DNA from: CBDIDH01 sp965277595
GTDB lineage: Bacteria > Planctomycetota > Planctomycetia > Isosphaerales > Isosphaeraceae
Length of the DNA stretch: 64,000 bases
Direction of reading: 5' to 3'
Assembly (NCBI GenBank): GCA_965277595.1
Contig: CBDIDH010000001.1
Coordinates: 1,054,001 to 1,118,000, forward strand
Part shown: piece by piece, positions 50,296 through 59,932 of the stretch
Position numbering within the stretch: the stretch's first letter is position 1
How the letters are laid out: every line of letters starts with the position of its first letter
Made by a program: the position numbers and the translations under genes
The notes under the pieces: model-generated
Databases searched by the model: none
What the model was told of the DNA's origin: nothing
Seen by the model: only the letters and a program-made list of their open reading frames with translations

Positions 50296-51015
50296 ATGGG
50301 ATTCGACCTGGCACTCGGCGGCCTGGTGCTCATCTCGGCCATTCGCGGCTGGCTTAAAGGCTTTCTCGTTCAGGCGATCCGACTTGGCGGCCTCGTCGCC
50401 GCCGTGTTTGCCGCCGCGCCGGTCCGCGACCAGACCCGGGTGTACGTCGTCGAGTATTTGCCGACGATGCGGGCGGACCTGATCGATCGCCTGCTCTGGT
50501 GGGTCGCGGCGGGCGTCTCTTATTTTGTGATTGTCGGACTCGCCAGCCTGGCTCTTTCCGTCTCGCGTCGCCAGACGTTTGGAATCAGCGAGCCAAACCG
50601 CAACGATCAGTTCGCCGGGATGGGCCTTGGCCTGATCAAGGGGCTGATCGTCGCCTCTTTCCTCGTCGCGTCGATTCAAAAGTACGCAGAGTCGCAGATT
50701 GCCCAGAGCGCCTGGGCCTCGGAACAGATCCACGCCTCAATCGCCTGGGACTGGAGCACCCGCTATCAGCCCGCGGCCCGAATCTGGTCAGCCCCGCCGG
50801 TTCAACGCTTTGTCGAACACGTTCAGAAGATGGGCCTGATGGCCCCCGCGACTTCTCCAGGCTCGGGAACCGCCAACCAGGTCACCCAGGCTGCCACGCC
50901 CTTGACGGATCTTGATGCCTCGGCGATGGGGATTGACCCCGCCTTGCTTCGTTCGGCTGGCGCGATCAAGGATTCGTTGACGCCAGCGAACCCCGAGACC
51001 GATCCCTCGAAATGA
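50296..51015 (+). CDS. CvpA-family membrane protein
   Basis: A 239-residue inner-membrane protein with four hydrophobic segments (about 1-20, 27-48, 65-85 and 105-130) in the CvpA arrangement, opening GFDLALGGLVLISAIRGWLKG. The C-terminal 100 residues are cytoplasmic or periplasmic and of low complexity. CvpA was named for colicin V production in E. coli, but its general function is unclear. Separate from the neighbours by 241 and 85 bases. Confidence 0.85.
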   Translation: MGFDLALGGLVLISAIRGWLKGFLVQAIRLGGLVAAVFAAAPVRDQTRVYVVEYLPTMRADLIDRLLWWVAAGVSYFVIVGLASLALSVSRRQTFGISEPNRNDQFAGMGLGLIKGLIVASFLVASIQKYAESQIAQSAWASEQIHASIAWDWSTRYQPAARIWSAPPVQRFVEHVQKMGLMAPATSPGSGTANQVTQAATPLTDLDASAMGIDPALLRSAGAIKDSLTPANPETDPSK

Positions 51016-51100
51016 CGTTGACCGATCCAGGGCCTCCGTACAGACTTCCCGGCCAGCGCCTTCGCAAGGCGCCTGGTCGGACGTCGGGGGTCTTCTCGCC

Positions 51101-53047
51101 ATGCTGGATCGTCTCGCCGCACGGAAAGACGTTTACTTTTACCTGATCCTCCTCGGCCTCTTTTTGACAATCCGGGGATACCGGAGCCGCGAGGTCGATC
51201 AGGCGTACCGCCTCCCCATTCTTCTTCATCAGCATGACGCTCGCGTCTACGCGAATGATCCGTTCGTGGCGTCCTTCGCCCAGTTCAACCCGCACCGGGG
51301 TTACCTGGCGCTCCTTGACGGTTTGAGCCGTCCCTTCGGACTTTCCGCGGCGCTTGCGATCGTGTTTCTGCTGACTTTTCTGATCACCGTCTCGGGCCTG
51401 AACCGTCTTGGTTCGGACGTCTGGCCAGACCGAACGGGTTCGGGGCGAGTTGCCGCCTCTCTCGGTCTGATCGCGCTGGCGGGCAACATCGGCACGAACC
51501 ACCTTTTTGAGCCGATGCTTCTCGATCGCCTGATTGCCTTCGGCTTCGGCTGGCAGGCGATCGCCTATGCCCTCAACGCCGGTCGCGGTCGCGAAGTTTC
51601 CTCGGCGGTCTGCGTGGGCCTGGCGACTCTCATCCATCCGTCGGTCGGTCTCCAGATTGCCATGCTCATTGGCGCGGGTTGGTTCTGCTGGAGCCTTCTC
51701 GACGCCTCGGGTGAGATCCGATTCAACCGGGTTGGCCGAGCCTGGATCGCTCTTGGACTCGCGATCGTTCCCGGCGCCTTGCTTAACCTCAAGAATTCCG
51801 GGCTCCTGCTTTCCGGCCTCTCGCCCGACGAGATGCGGCTTCTGACCGCCGAGCTTCAAAGCCCGCAGCACATGCTTCCGCACCTCTGGCGGTCGTCGCA
51901 ATGGCTCGCCTGGGGATGTTACCCCGCCCTGGCGTTTTGTGCCCTGGCTCCGGTCTATCGGATCGGAACTCCACGACCTCCCGGTCGACAACGTCTGATC
52001 ATTTTAATCATCCTGAACCTCGCGGGCCTCGTGCTGGCCTGGTATGCGATTGAAGGTCTTGAAAATCTTCGGGTCACGCTCTTTCAGCCCTTTCGGATGG
52101 CAACGGTGGCGCGGGGGCTCTGCCTGGTGCTCATCGCCGGGCACGTCAAGCGTCTCTGGGCCGGGGAAAACGCGCTGGATCGGCTGCGATCGGTCCTGAT
52201 CCCCCTGGGACTTGTCGGCGACTGGATGCTCGTCGTCGTGACCGCCTTTGAAGTCACGTTGAGCGTGAGCGAGGCCCTGTCGACAACTCCGAAACCTGCC
52301 GTTGGGGTCGTGGGCCTTGGCGTTCTGGCGCTGGGACTGGTCTTTCTCGGTCGCCATGATACCGAGTCAGGGCACTGGCCCTTGCTGGCGGCCATCGTCG
52401 CGGTGCCGATTCTGGGTCAACGGTTCGACCGCCGACCTGCCGCATCGAATTCCCGACGCCTCGCTTTTCGGTTGGCGGCCTGCTGGGTCGTTCCGGTCCT
52501 GGCCCTGGTTGCGAATGCGATTCCCGCGATCGGCAACCGGACCGGCGAGGCGATCCGAGAGACACTTGTCCGTCGATGTCGATTCGCCGAGGTTCCCGTC
52601 GACGACCTGGAGCGCCTCGCGGTCTGGGCTCGCGAGCACACGGCGTTGGAGGCCCGGTTTATTGGACCACCCGGACCCAAGACGTTCCGGCTCTGGTCGC
52701 GGAGAAACCTCGCCTTCAACCGGTCGGCCAGCCCTTACGCGGCTTCAGGGCTCGCGGACTGGTCCGAACGCTTCCGCGACCATGTCGGCTTTGCCGGGAC
52801 AAACGCCGAGCTTGTGCGGGCTTACCAGCGCGACCGGCATGGTCTCGAACGCCGCTACGATGCTCTCAGCGCCGACGATCTGGCGGGCCTTGCCGGTCGT
52901 CAGGGAGCGACCTTCGTGCTTGCCCTGGCAAACAAAAACAGGGAGACGAACGGCCGGTCGCTCGTCCCCGTTCACGTGGAGGGGCGGTACGCGGTGTATC
53001 GTCTGAATCAGCCCGAGCAGGTTGTTGCCAGCCGTCGCGGGCCTTGA
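51101..53047 (+). CDS. Large polytopic membrane protein of unknown function
   Basis: A 648-residue protein with about 11-13 hydrophobic segments between residues 10 and 470 and a soluble C-terminal part (about 485-645). An early loop (HQHDARVYANDPFV) resembles loops of GT-C-type proteins, and the C-terminal part resembles a domain common in planctomycete membrane proteins (DUF6798-like; naming tentative). Function unknown. It is convergent with glyA, 4 bases between stops. Confidence 0.75.
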   Translation: MLDRLAARKDVYFYLILLGLFLTIRGYRSREVDQAYRLPILLHQHDARVYANDPFVASFAQFNPHRGYLALLDGLSRPFGLSAALAIVFLLTFLITVSGLNRLGSDVWPDRTGSGRVAASLGLIALAGNIGTNHLFEPMLLDRLIAFGFGWQAIAYALNAGRGREVSSAVCVGLATLIHPSVGLQIAMLIGAGWFCWSLLDASGEIRFNRVGRAWIALGLAIVPGALLNLKNSGLLLSGLSPDEMRLLTAELQSPQHMLPHLWRSSQWLAWGCYPALAFCALAPVYRIGTPRPPGRQRLIILIILNLAGLVLAWYAIEGLENLRVTLFQPFRMATVARGLCLVLIAGHVKRLWAGENALDRLRSVLIPLGLVGDWMLVVVTAFEVTLSVSEALSTTPKPAVGVVGLGVLALGLVFLGRHDTESGHWPLLAAIVAVPILGQRFDRRPAASNSRRLAFRLAACWVVPVLALVANAIPAIGNRTGEAIRETLVRRCRFAEVPVDDLERLAVWAREHTALEARFIGPPGPKTFRLWSRRNLAFNRSASPYAASGLADWSERFRDHVGFAGTNAELVRAYQRDRHGLERRYDALSADDLAGLAGRQGATFVLALANKNRETNGRSLVPVHVEGRYAVYRLNQPEQVVASRRGP

Positions 53048-53051
53048 TGCG

Positions 53052-54308
53052 TTATTGAGCCGCGGCGAGAGCTTCCGCGGGAACGGGATAGTCCTGCGCG
53101 AACGATCGAATCTCGCCGCGAACGCGGGCACCAAGGGCAGGATCGTCGGGAGCGTTGAGAACGGCGACGATCCAGGCGCCGACCTGTCGGATCGCGTCCT
53201 CGCGCATGCCTCGGCTCGTCAGCGCGGGGGTGCCGATTCGGATGCCGCTGGGGTCAAGCGGTTTCCGGGTGTCGTAGGGAATCATGTTCTTGTTAACGGT
53301 GATTCCGGCCCGACCGAGTGCGTTCTCGGCGATCTTGCCGGTCAGACCCCGGGCGCCGACGTCGACGAGGATCAGGTGGTTATCGGTCCCGCCCGAGGTC
53401 AGTCGGTAGCCGGCCCGGGTCAGTTCCTCGGCCAGGGTCTTCGCGTTGCGGACGACCTGACCGGCGTATTCCTTGAAGGTTGGCAAGAGGGCCTCGCCCA
53501 GGCAGACCGCCTTGCCGGCGATGACGTGCATCAAGGGGCCGCCTTGCAGGCCGGGGAAGACCGCCATGTCCACCTTTTTCGCCCACGACTGCCTGCTCAG
53601 GATGATTCCCCCGCGCGGGCCGCGCAAGGTCTTGTGCGTGGTCGTCGTCACGAAATCCGCGACGGGGACGGGGCTGGGATGATAACCCCCCGCCACCAGG
53701 CCGGCGATGTGGGCCATGTCCACGAAGAAGATCGCGCCCACCTCGCGGGCAACCTCGGCCATCCGCTCGAAATCGATGATTCGAGGATACGCACTCGCCC
53801 CGGCGAGGACGAGCTTGGGCCGGTGCTCGCGCGCCAGGGAGGCGAACTTCTCGTAATCGATCCGCTCGGTCTTCGGATCGACGCCGTAACCGATCGTCGG
53901 ATACCATCGGCCGCTGAAATTCAGCTTCATGCCGTGCGTGAGGTGACCCCCTTGCGCCAGGTCCATCGCCAAGATCGTGTCGCCGATCTCCAGGCCCGCG
54001 TAAAAGACCGCCTGGTTGGCCGAGGCGCCCGAATGCGGCTGAACGTTGGCATGCTCCGCGCCGAAGAGGGTCTTGGCCCGGTCGATGGCGAGGGTTTCCA
54101 CCTTGTCGACGAACTCGCAGCCGCCATAATAGCGACGGCCGGGCAAGCCTTCGGCGTACTTGTTCGTGAGGACCGAGCCGACCGCTTCCATGACCGCGGC
54201 GCTCGTGTAGTTTTCCGAGGCGATCAGCTCCAGTTCGTCGCGCTGGCGCTGTTCCTCGGAACGGATCGCCTCGAAGACCTGCGGGTCGGCATCGTTCAGG
54301 ATATTCAT
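53052..54308 (-). CDS. glyA: Serine hydroxymethyltransferase
   Basis: A 418-residue PLP enzyme interconverting serine and glycine with methylene-tetrahydrofolate, so it also feeds C1 units. The PLP lysine is in TTTTHKTLRGPRGG, the N-terminal region has the conserved ELIASENYTS, and the C-terminal SGIRIGTPALTSRG is present. The ATG at 54308 has GGAG upstream and gives the usual length; the longer frame runs to 54413. It follows the unknown gene by 13 bases and prfB beyond it. Confidence 0.96.
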   Translation of the reverse strand: MNILNDADPQVFEAIRSEEQRQRDELELIASENYTSAAVMEAVGSVLTNKYAEGLPGRRYYGGCEFVDKVETLAIDRAKTLFGAEHANVQPHSGASANQAVFYAGLEIGDTILAMDLAQGGHLTHGMKLNFSGRWYPTIGYGVDPKTERIDYEKFASLAREHRPKLVLAGASAYPRIIDFERMAEVAREVGAIFFVDMAHIAGLVAGGYHPSPVPVADFVTTTTHKTLRGPRGGIILSRQSWAKKVDMAVFPGLQGGPLMHVIAGKAVCLGEALLPTFKEYAGQVVRNAKTLAEELTRAGYRLTSGGTDNHLILVDVGARGLTGKIAENALGRAGITVNKNMIPYDTRKPLDPSGIRIGTPALTSRGMREDAIRQVGAWIVAVLNAPDDPALGARVRGEIRSFAQDYPVPAEALAAAQ

Positions 54309-54321
54309 CGGGTCTCCTCGG

Positions 54322-55056
54322 CTACGGTACGGACAGACGTTTCCGCACGCGCGTGTGCGTCCAAAAATAGCGTACCCGGTGCGTCGGCGTCGACAAGATA
54401 GCTTGGGGAGCAATCCGGACCTGCCCGCCGCCCGAAGGGTTCCAACCTTTCAAGGCCACCGACGACGCCGAGGCCGGATCGCCCGAGCCTCGGACGGAAA
54501 CGTCAACGTGATCTTCGGTGTTTTTTGTTTCCCAGGTCAGGCAAGGCCGGTCGTCTTTGCGAAATCCATCCGGCTCTCGACGGTCTTCGGAATCACCCCG
54601 AGGGAGAATGGCCGGCGGCGCGTGGACCTTGTAATGACAATCGAACGCCTGGATTGTCGCTCGACAACGGTTCGCGACGTCAAAATCAGCAGTACTTTCG
54701 GAGAGTTCCTCTCCGAAATCATGCGATTCCGGCGGCCCTGAGACGCGATGCGACACTTTCACCGCCGCCGAAAAATGGTGCGGTCCGGCCAGGCCAACCA
54801 GCAAGGCCAGCACCGAATCGCCATCGTGCTGAAAGTGAACCTCCTGATAAACCGGGCTGACGATCCGGTTTGAATCTTCGGCCGCGGTTGTCCACTCGAT
54901 GGCCTCGGCGAGGGTTTGCCAGGGGCCAGGACCGATCTCGATGGCGTGGGTCCAGCGGTCGTTCAACCGACGGAACCGCAATCGCATTTCGGGAGTGACG
55001 ATCGACCTCAGGTCGGCCCCATCGTCTTCAATCGTCACCCCGAGCCGATCGACCAC
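54322..55056 (-). CDS. Hypothetical protein between prfB and glyA
   Basis: A 244-residue protein directly following the prfB stop with no gap, so probably translated from the same message. The N-terminal half (VDRLGVTIEDDGADLRSIV onward) has regular alternating strands and looks like a globular domain. The last 70 residues are poor in order and could be partly non-natural reading. I do not recognise a family. Confidence 0.6.
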   Translation of the reverse strand: MVDRLGVTIEDDGADLRSIVTPEMRLRFRRLNDRWTHAIEIGPGPWQTLAEAIEWTTAAEDSNRIVSPVYQEVHFQHDGDSVLALLVGLAGPHHFSAAVKVSHRVSGPPESHDFGEELSESTADFDVANRCRATIQAFDCHYKVHAPPAILPRGDSEDRREPDGFRKDDRPCLTWETKNTEDHVDVSVRGSGDPASASSVALKGWNPSGGGQVRIAPQAILSTPTHRVRYFWTHTRVRKRLSVP

Positions 55057-56170
55057 TTACTTTGCCTCTCCGCCGGAGAGCCTCCAACGGAGGTAGGCAT
55101 TCACGAATCCGTCGAGATCTCCGTCGAGCGTCGCCCGGGGATTGCCGACCTCGTACCCGGTCCTCAGATCCTTGATAATCTGGTAGGGCTGGAGCACGTA
55201 CGATCGGATCTGGCTGCCAAAGCTGATCTCGCCCTTCTCGTCGTACTTCCTGGCGAAATCGGCCTCGCGTTTTTCTTCCTCGCGGCGGACGAGCTTGGCC
55301 TTGAGCAGGGCCAGGGCGTTTGCGTCGTTCTTGTGTTGAGAACGTTCGCTCCGAGACTCGGCGGCGATTCCCGTCGGCATGTGCGTGTAACGCACACCCG
55401 ACTCGGTCTTGTTCTGGTGCTGACCGCCGGGGCCGCCGCACCGGAAAACGTCGCGCTTTAACTCGTCGTCTCGCAAGACGATATCGATCGTGTCGTCGAT
55501 CTCGGGAAGCACGTCGACCGACGCGAAGGACGTCTGCCGACGCCCCGCCGAGTCATAGGGGCTGATCCGAACGAGCCGATGAACGCCCGTCTCTCCCTTC
55601 AGATACCCGTAGGCATATTCTCCCTTGATGTGCACGGTCGCCACCTGAATGCCCGCGGCGCCGCCGTCTTCACGATCGGTGATCTGGGTGGCGAATTTCT
55701 TGGATTCGGCCCACATCAGATACATGCGCAGAAGCATCTCGGCCCAGTCGCAGGCTTCGGTTCCCCCGGCGCCGGCGTGGATCGTCAGGAAGACGCTGCA
55801 ATGGTCGTTCGGACCGCTGAGCATCGACCGGAGTTCAAACTGATCGAAGTCGGATTCGGCTTTCACCGCGGCGCGGCGGATCTCATCATCAAAGGAGTCG
55901 TCGCCCATCTCGTCGGCCAGTTCGAGCGAGGCTTCCAGGTCATCCGCCTGTTTGCCCAGTTCCTCGAACGGCTTGAGAACGGCGGTTAGCCCCTTTAACT
56001 CGGCAATCACGGCTTTCGCCCGGTCCTGGTCGTTCCAGAAGGTCGGGCCGTTCATCTGCGCTTCCAGCTCTTCGCGGCGAGATTGTTTGTCGCCCAAGTC
56101 AAAGAGAGTCTCGGAGATGGACGATCCTCTCGATCACGCTCTTGGCCGAACGCTTCAGTTCCACGTCCAC
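55057..56170 (-). CDS. prfB: Peptide chain release factor 2, with programmed +1 frameshift
   Basis: RF2, which ends translation at UGA and UAA. The gene has two frames: a 23-codon first part from a GTG at 56170 (GGGGAG nine bases before it) ending in CTT TGA C at 56104-56098, then the main frame from GAC at 56100 to 55057. Skipping one base at the UGA joins them into 370 residues, close to the E. coli 365. The GGQ is at about 248-250 (CGGPGGQHQNK) and the stop-reading tripeptide is SPY (203-205), not SPF. Conceptual translation: join of 56170-56102 and 56100-55057. A TTG at 56097 gives a misleading shorter ORF. Confidence 0.93.
56098..56104 (-). promoter_or_regulatory. prfB autoregulatory frameshift site CTTTGAC
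   Basis: CTT (56104-56102) then TGA (56101-56099) then C. When RF2 is scarce the ribosome slips +1 from CUU onto UUU and reads GAC. The upstream Shine-Dalgarno-like AGGGGG stimulator of E. coli is not obvious here (the six bases before CTT are GACTCT). Confidence 0.92.
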
Positions 56171-56288
56171 GGTTTCATGCTCCCCGTCGGTTCGATCGAT
56201 TTTGTTACGTTACCTTGAGAATGCGGCGGATCTCGCCTCGCGGCGTTCCTTTCCGACAATTAGACCCGATCGTGAGTGCGGCGCACAG

Positions 56289-57224
56289 ATGAGACTTTCC
56301 GAGACCCGAGGCCGTCTTGCCCCCTCGCCGACCGGCGGACTGCACCTCGGCCATGCCCGAACCTTCCTCGTCGCCTGGCTTTCGGCTCGATCGTCAGGCG
56401 GTCAAATCGTTCTCCGGATTGAAGATCTCGACACGACCCGCGTCCGACCCGACGCCACGCGAGGCGCGATGGATGACCTGCGCTGGCTTGGCCTTGACTG
56501 GGACAGTGATCCTTACGTTCAATCCGAGCGTCTGGAAACGTACAGCGAGATTTTAGAAGGTCTCAAGCGTTCAGGTCGAGTTTATCCGTGCTTCTGTACG
56601 CGAGCCGAGATCGCTCGGGCCGCGTCCGCTCCGCACGCGGAAGATGAGGGACCATCCTATCCCGGCACCTGCTCAACCCGAACAGTCGCGGATGCGGCGT
56701 CCTTCCCGGGCCGGTCGTTTGCCTGGCGATTTCGGGTTCCGGACGAACCTGTCGACTGGGACGACCTGATCCGTGGTCGGCTCGCGATCAATCCCGCGCG
56801 TCTTGGCGGCGACTTCATCGTCGCCCGCGAAGGGCAGGGGCCGTCCTATCAACTCGCCGTCGTGGTTGACGACGCCTTGTTGGGTGTCAACCAGGTGATC
56901 CGGGGCGATGACCTGATCCCGAGCACGCCCCGACAGATCCTGCTCTTTCGGGCTCTTGGCCATCCCGAGCCGACCTTCGGCCACTTGCCGCTGGTTCTCG
57001 GCGCCGATGGCCGCCGACTGGCGAAGCGCGACGGGTCGATCAAGCTGGCGACGCTTCGCGAGTCGGGGGTCGACCCCAAGAGGCTCATTGGCTGGCTCGC
57101 CCTCTCGCTCGGGTTGACCGACCGCGTCGAGCCGAGTCTTCCCGGAGATTGGGTCTCACGGTTCTCGATGGACAGGGTTCCACGAACAGCCTGGGTCGTC
57201 GGGTCTGACGATTTCCAAGGGTGA
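56289..57224 (+). CDS. gluQ: Glutamyl-Q tRNA(Asp) synthetase
   Basis: A 311-residue shortened glutamyl-tRNA synthetase that attaches glutamate to queuosine in tRNA-Asp. The HIGH-like motif is GGLHLGHA, the KMSKS-like one is LAKRDGSIKL, and cysteines in CFCTRAE and YPGTC form a likely zinc site. No anticodon-binding domain follows, which separates it from GltX. The ATG at 56289 was chosen because the frame to 56142 overlaps prfB. The stop abuts the stop of the convergent permease (TGATCA at 57222-57227). Confidence 0.92.
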   Translation: MRLSETRGRLAPSPTGGLHLGHARTFLVAWLSARSSGGQIVLRIEDLDTTRVRPDATRGAMDDLRWLGLDWDSDPYVQSERLETYSEILEGLKRSGRVYPCFCTRAEIARAASAPHAEDEGPSYPGTCSTRTVADAASFPGRSFAWRFRVPDEPVDWDDLIRGRLAINPARLGGDFIVAREGQGPSYQLAVVVDDALLGVNQVIRGDDLIPSTPRQILLFRALGHPEPTFGHLPLVLGADGRRLAKRDGSIKLATLRESGVDPKRLIGWLALSLGLTDRVEPSLPGDWVSRFSMDRVPRTAWVVGSDDFQG

Positions 57225-58808
57225 TCAGGCGGGTTCGGGATTGCCGAGCTTGCTGTGGCGTCGCCCGTAAAACCAGTAGATCGCCACGCCGATCGCCATC
57301 CAGATCACGAGCCGGAGCCAGGTCTCCCCGGGAAGCGTGGCCATCAAGAGCAGGCAGGAAAGGACCCCGAGCGGCGCGGTGACCCAGACAAACGGGGTCT
57401 TGAAGGCCCGTTCCAGGTCCGGCTCTCGAACCCGCAAAACCAGGACCCCGGCGCTCACGACCGCAAAGGCGAAGAGGGTGCCGATTGACACCAACTCGCC
57501 GACGACGTGAATCGGCACGAGACCGGCGGCGATCGTCGCCGCGGTGCCGGTGATGATCGTCGTGATGTGGGGCGTCCGAAACCTCGGATGAATCTTGGCC
57601 GCGAAGGGGGGAAGCAGGCCGTCATGGGCCATCGAGTAAAAAATCCGAGGCTGACCCAGAAGCGAGACCAGGATGACCGAACTCAGCCCAAGAATCGCCC
57701 CGATCTTGACAGCGACCGAGAGCCAGGTGAACCCGATTCGATCCACCCCGACGGCGATAGGGTCGGGCACGTCGAGCCCTCGGTAAGGGACGATCCCCGT
57801 CAGCACGAACGAGACGGCCATGTACAGGATCGTGCAGATCAAGAGCGTGCCGAGAATGCCGATCGGCATATCGCGCTGGGGATTCTGGGCCTCCTGCGCG
57901 GTGGTCGAGACCGAGTCGAAACCGATGTAAGCGAAGAAGACAACGCCCGAGGCCCGGAAGACCCCCGTCCATCCGAAATGGCCAAAGTTCTTGACAAAGT
58001 CGCCAAAGCTGCGGAATTCGTCCGGGTTCGGTGGCAAGAACGGTTGCAAATTCGCCTTGCGCACGAATCCAATCCCCGCCGCGATAAACGCGAGGACAAT
58101 CCCGACCTTGACCGCCACGATCACGTTGTTAAACCCGGCTGTCTCGCGGATTCCGACGACGAGAAGCGCCGTCAGGGCGGCGACAATGAGCATCGCCGGC
58201 AGGTTGATCGTGGCCGACTGGCGCGGGAAGGTCTTCCAATCGATCTTCTTTTCGTCGAAACCCTTTCGAATGTCGTCGGTCAACTCGCCCCAGCCGGGCG
58301 TGAGGTAAAGGGCTTTCGCGGCGTCATTGGGAAGGCGGATCATCGCGGTTCCCGGCGAGGCGGTATACGCGGGCGGAATGTCGATACCGAAGCCGTGGAG
58401 CAGGCTGACGGCGTAGCCCGACCAGCCGATCGCCACGACCACGGCGCTCACGGCGTATTCCAGGATCAAATCCCAGCCGATCAGCCAGGCGATCAACTCG
58501 CCCATCGTGGCATACGCATACGTATAGGCGGAACCCGAGATCGGCACGGTCGAGGCCATCTCGGCGTAGCAGAGACCGGCGAAGAGGCAGGGGATCGCGG
58601 CGAGCGCGAAGGAGATCAGGACGGCGGGGCCGGCGTGCCTCGCGGCTTCCTGTCCGGTCATGATGAAGATTCCCGAGCCGATCACGCCGCCGACACCCAA
58701 AAGCGTGATGCTGAGCGCCGAGAGTGAGCGTTTCAGGCCGTGCTCGTCTCCAGCGGCGGCCTCATGCTGGAGGGCCTCGACCGACTTCCGTACGAACAAT
58801 CGCGACAT
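57225..58808 (-). CDS. APC-family amino acid permease
   Basis: 527 residues from the ATG at 58808, with about 12 hydrophobic segments. The first segment carries GVGGVIGSGIFIMTG, the typical substrate-site motif of the cationic amino acid transporter branch, and the region TVPISGSAYTYAYATMGELIAWLIGW fits that branch. The order of segments and length agree. It is the last gene of the his-linked minus-strand series, 37 bases after the UPF0104-like gene. Substrate unknown; histidine is not implied by sequence. Confidence 0.9.
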   Translation of the reverse strand: MSRLFVRKSVEALQHEAAAGDEHGLKRSLSALSITLLGVGGVIGSGIFIMTGQEAARHAGPAVLISFALAAIPCLFAGLCYAEMASTVPISGSAYTYAYATMGELIAWLIGWDLILEYAVSAVVVAIGWSGYAVSLLHGFGIDIPPAYTASPGTAMIRLPNDAAKALYLTPGWGELTDDIRKGFDEKKIDWKTFPRQSATINLPAMLIVAALTALLVVGIRETAGFNNVIVAVKVGIVLAFIAAGIGFVRKANLQPFLPPNPDEFRSFGDFVKNFGHFGWTGVFRASGVVFFAYIGFDSVSTTAQEAQNPQRDMPIGILGTLLICTILYMAVSFVLTGIVPYRGLDVPDPIAVGVDRIGFTWLSVAVKIGAILGLSSVILVSLLGQPRIFYSMAHDGLLPPFAAKIHPRFRTPHITTIITGTAATIAAGLVPIHVVGELVSIGTLFAFAVVSAGVLVLRVREPDLERAFKTPFVWVTAPLGVLSCLLLMATLPGETWLRLVIWMAIGVAIYWFYGRRHSKLGNPEPA

Positions 58809-58845
58809 CTCGGCCTTTCGTCGACAATCCAGCCCGCGCGTTGGT

Positions 58846-59889
58846 TCAGGCGGGTTCGGGTCCCAGTTCGTTCTCGACGAGTTCGTCTTCAAGCTCCTCG
58901 GCCGTCTCGGTCAACGAGCGGACCTGACGGAGGTTCGCCAGGTAAACGCCCGCGGCGACGAGTCCGCCCGCGTACATCAAAACGCGGAAGCCCATCATCG
59001 CCAGGGCGCCGCCGGGATGTTTTACCAGTTCAAAAAGCTGCGAGCTGACCTGTTCGGTCAGGCCGAGCGCACCGAAGGGGAGGGGCACGGCCGTCGTGAA
59101 GAGGGTCAAGGGGACGATGAGCATGTGCTGGCCGAGGTTCGGCAAGTTCACGGGGAAGATCGCTCGGCTGACGGTGTAAAAAGCGAGCACCATCAAGGTG
59201 TGGATGCCCACCGACGCCAGCAGGCAAACGGCGACGACGTCGAGCCGCCTTCGATACGTGCTCGACATGACCTTTAACTCGCGGAGGATGCCCGAGACCC
59301 GGTTATGCCGTTCCAGAAGGCCGGGAAAGACTCGGGTGAGCGACTGGTTGAAGATCATGAAAAGGACGAGCAAGCCGCACCCCGAGGCCATCCAGGAAAG
59401 GACGATCAGAATGCGGACCTGTCGGTTCGCCATCGGCCAGGCGAATCCGCCGGCGAGACCCGCCAGCAGGAAGAGGCCGAGAAGGCCGACGATCCGGTCG
59501 ATGACCATCGAGGCGACCGCCTGCGTTCGGTTGATGTCCATCCGGACGAGGTATGCCGCCTTGATGAAGTCGCCGCCGACCGCGCCGGGGATCACCAGGT
59601 TAAAGACGTTGCCGATGAACCCGAGCAGGAACGCCGGGCCGATCTTGAATCGAGGCTCAATCACCCTGACGAGCGCGAACCAGCGGAGGAACGAGATCGA
59701 GATTCCCGTCATGTAGATGAGAAAGGCCGATGCCAGAAGGCGGAAGTCGAGCGGCCGGTTCAAGACGCCCCGGATCTGCTCCTTGTTCTGCCAGACCGCC
59801 AGGCCGAGCAGGCCGAAGGCAACCGCCACCAGCAGGCCGTTCACAATCAAGCTGCGGGCCGGGTGCTTCTTCGCGGACGTCTTCGTCAT
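58846..59889 (-). CDS. UPF0104/LPG-synthase transmembrane-type protein
   Basis: 347 residues from the ATG at 59889, with about eight hydrophobic segments. Conserved features of the family are IPGAVGGDFIKAAYLVRM and VPLPFGALGLTEQ. These proteins resemble the membrane part of lysylphosphatidylglycerol synthase and the flippase AglD; substrate unknown. The C-terminal tail is very acidic (Glu-rich). It lies 43 bases after hisB. Confidence 0.85.
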   Translation of the reverse strand: MTKTSAKKHPARSLIVNGLLVAVAFGLLGLAVWQNKEQIRGVLNRPLDFRLLASAFLIYMTGISISFLRWFALVRVIEPRFKIGPAFLLGFIGNVFNLVIPGAVGGDFIKAAYLVRMDINRTQAVASMVIDRIVGLLGLFLLAGLAGGFAWPMANRQVRILIVLSWMASGCGLLVLFMIFNQSLTRVFPGLLERHNRVSGILRELKVMSSTYRRRLDVVAVCLLASVGIHTLMVLAFYTVSRAIFPVNLPNLGQHMLIVPLTLFTTAVPLPFGALGLTEQVSSQLFELVKHPGGALAMMGFRVLMYAGGLVAAGVYLANLRQVRSLTETAEELEDELVENELGPEPA

Positions 59890-59932
59890 CAGCGATTGGG
59901 TCCAGAAAAAAAGGCCAGGATATTGCGAGGAT

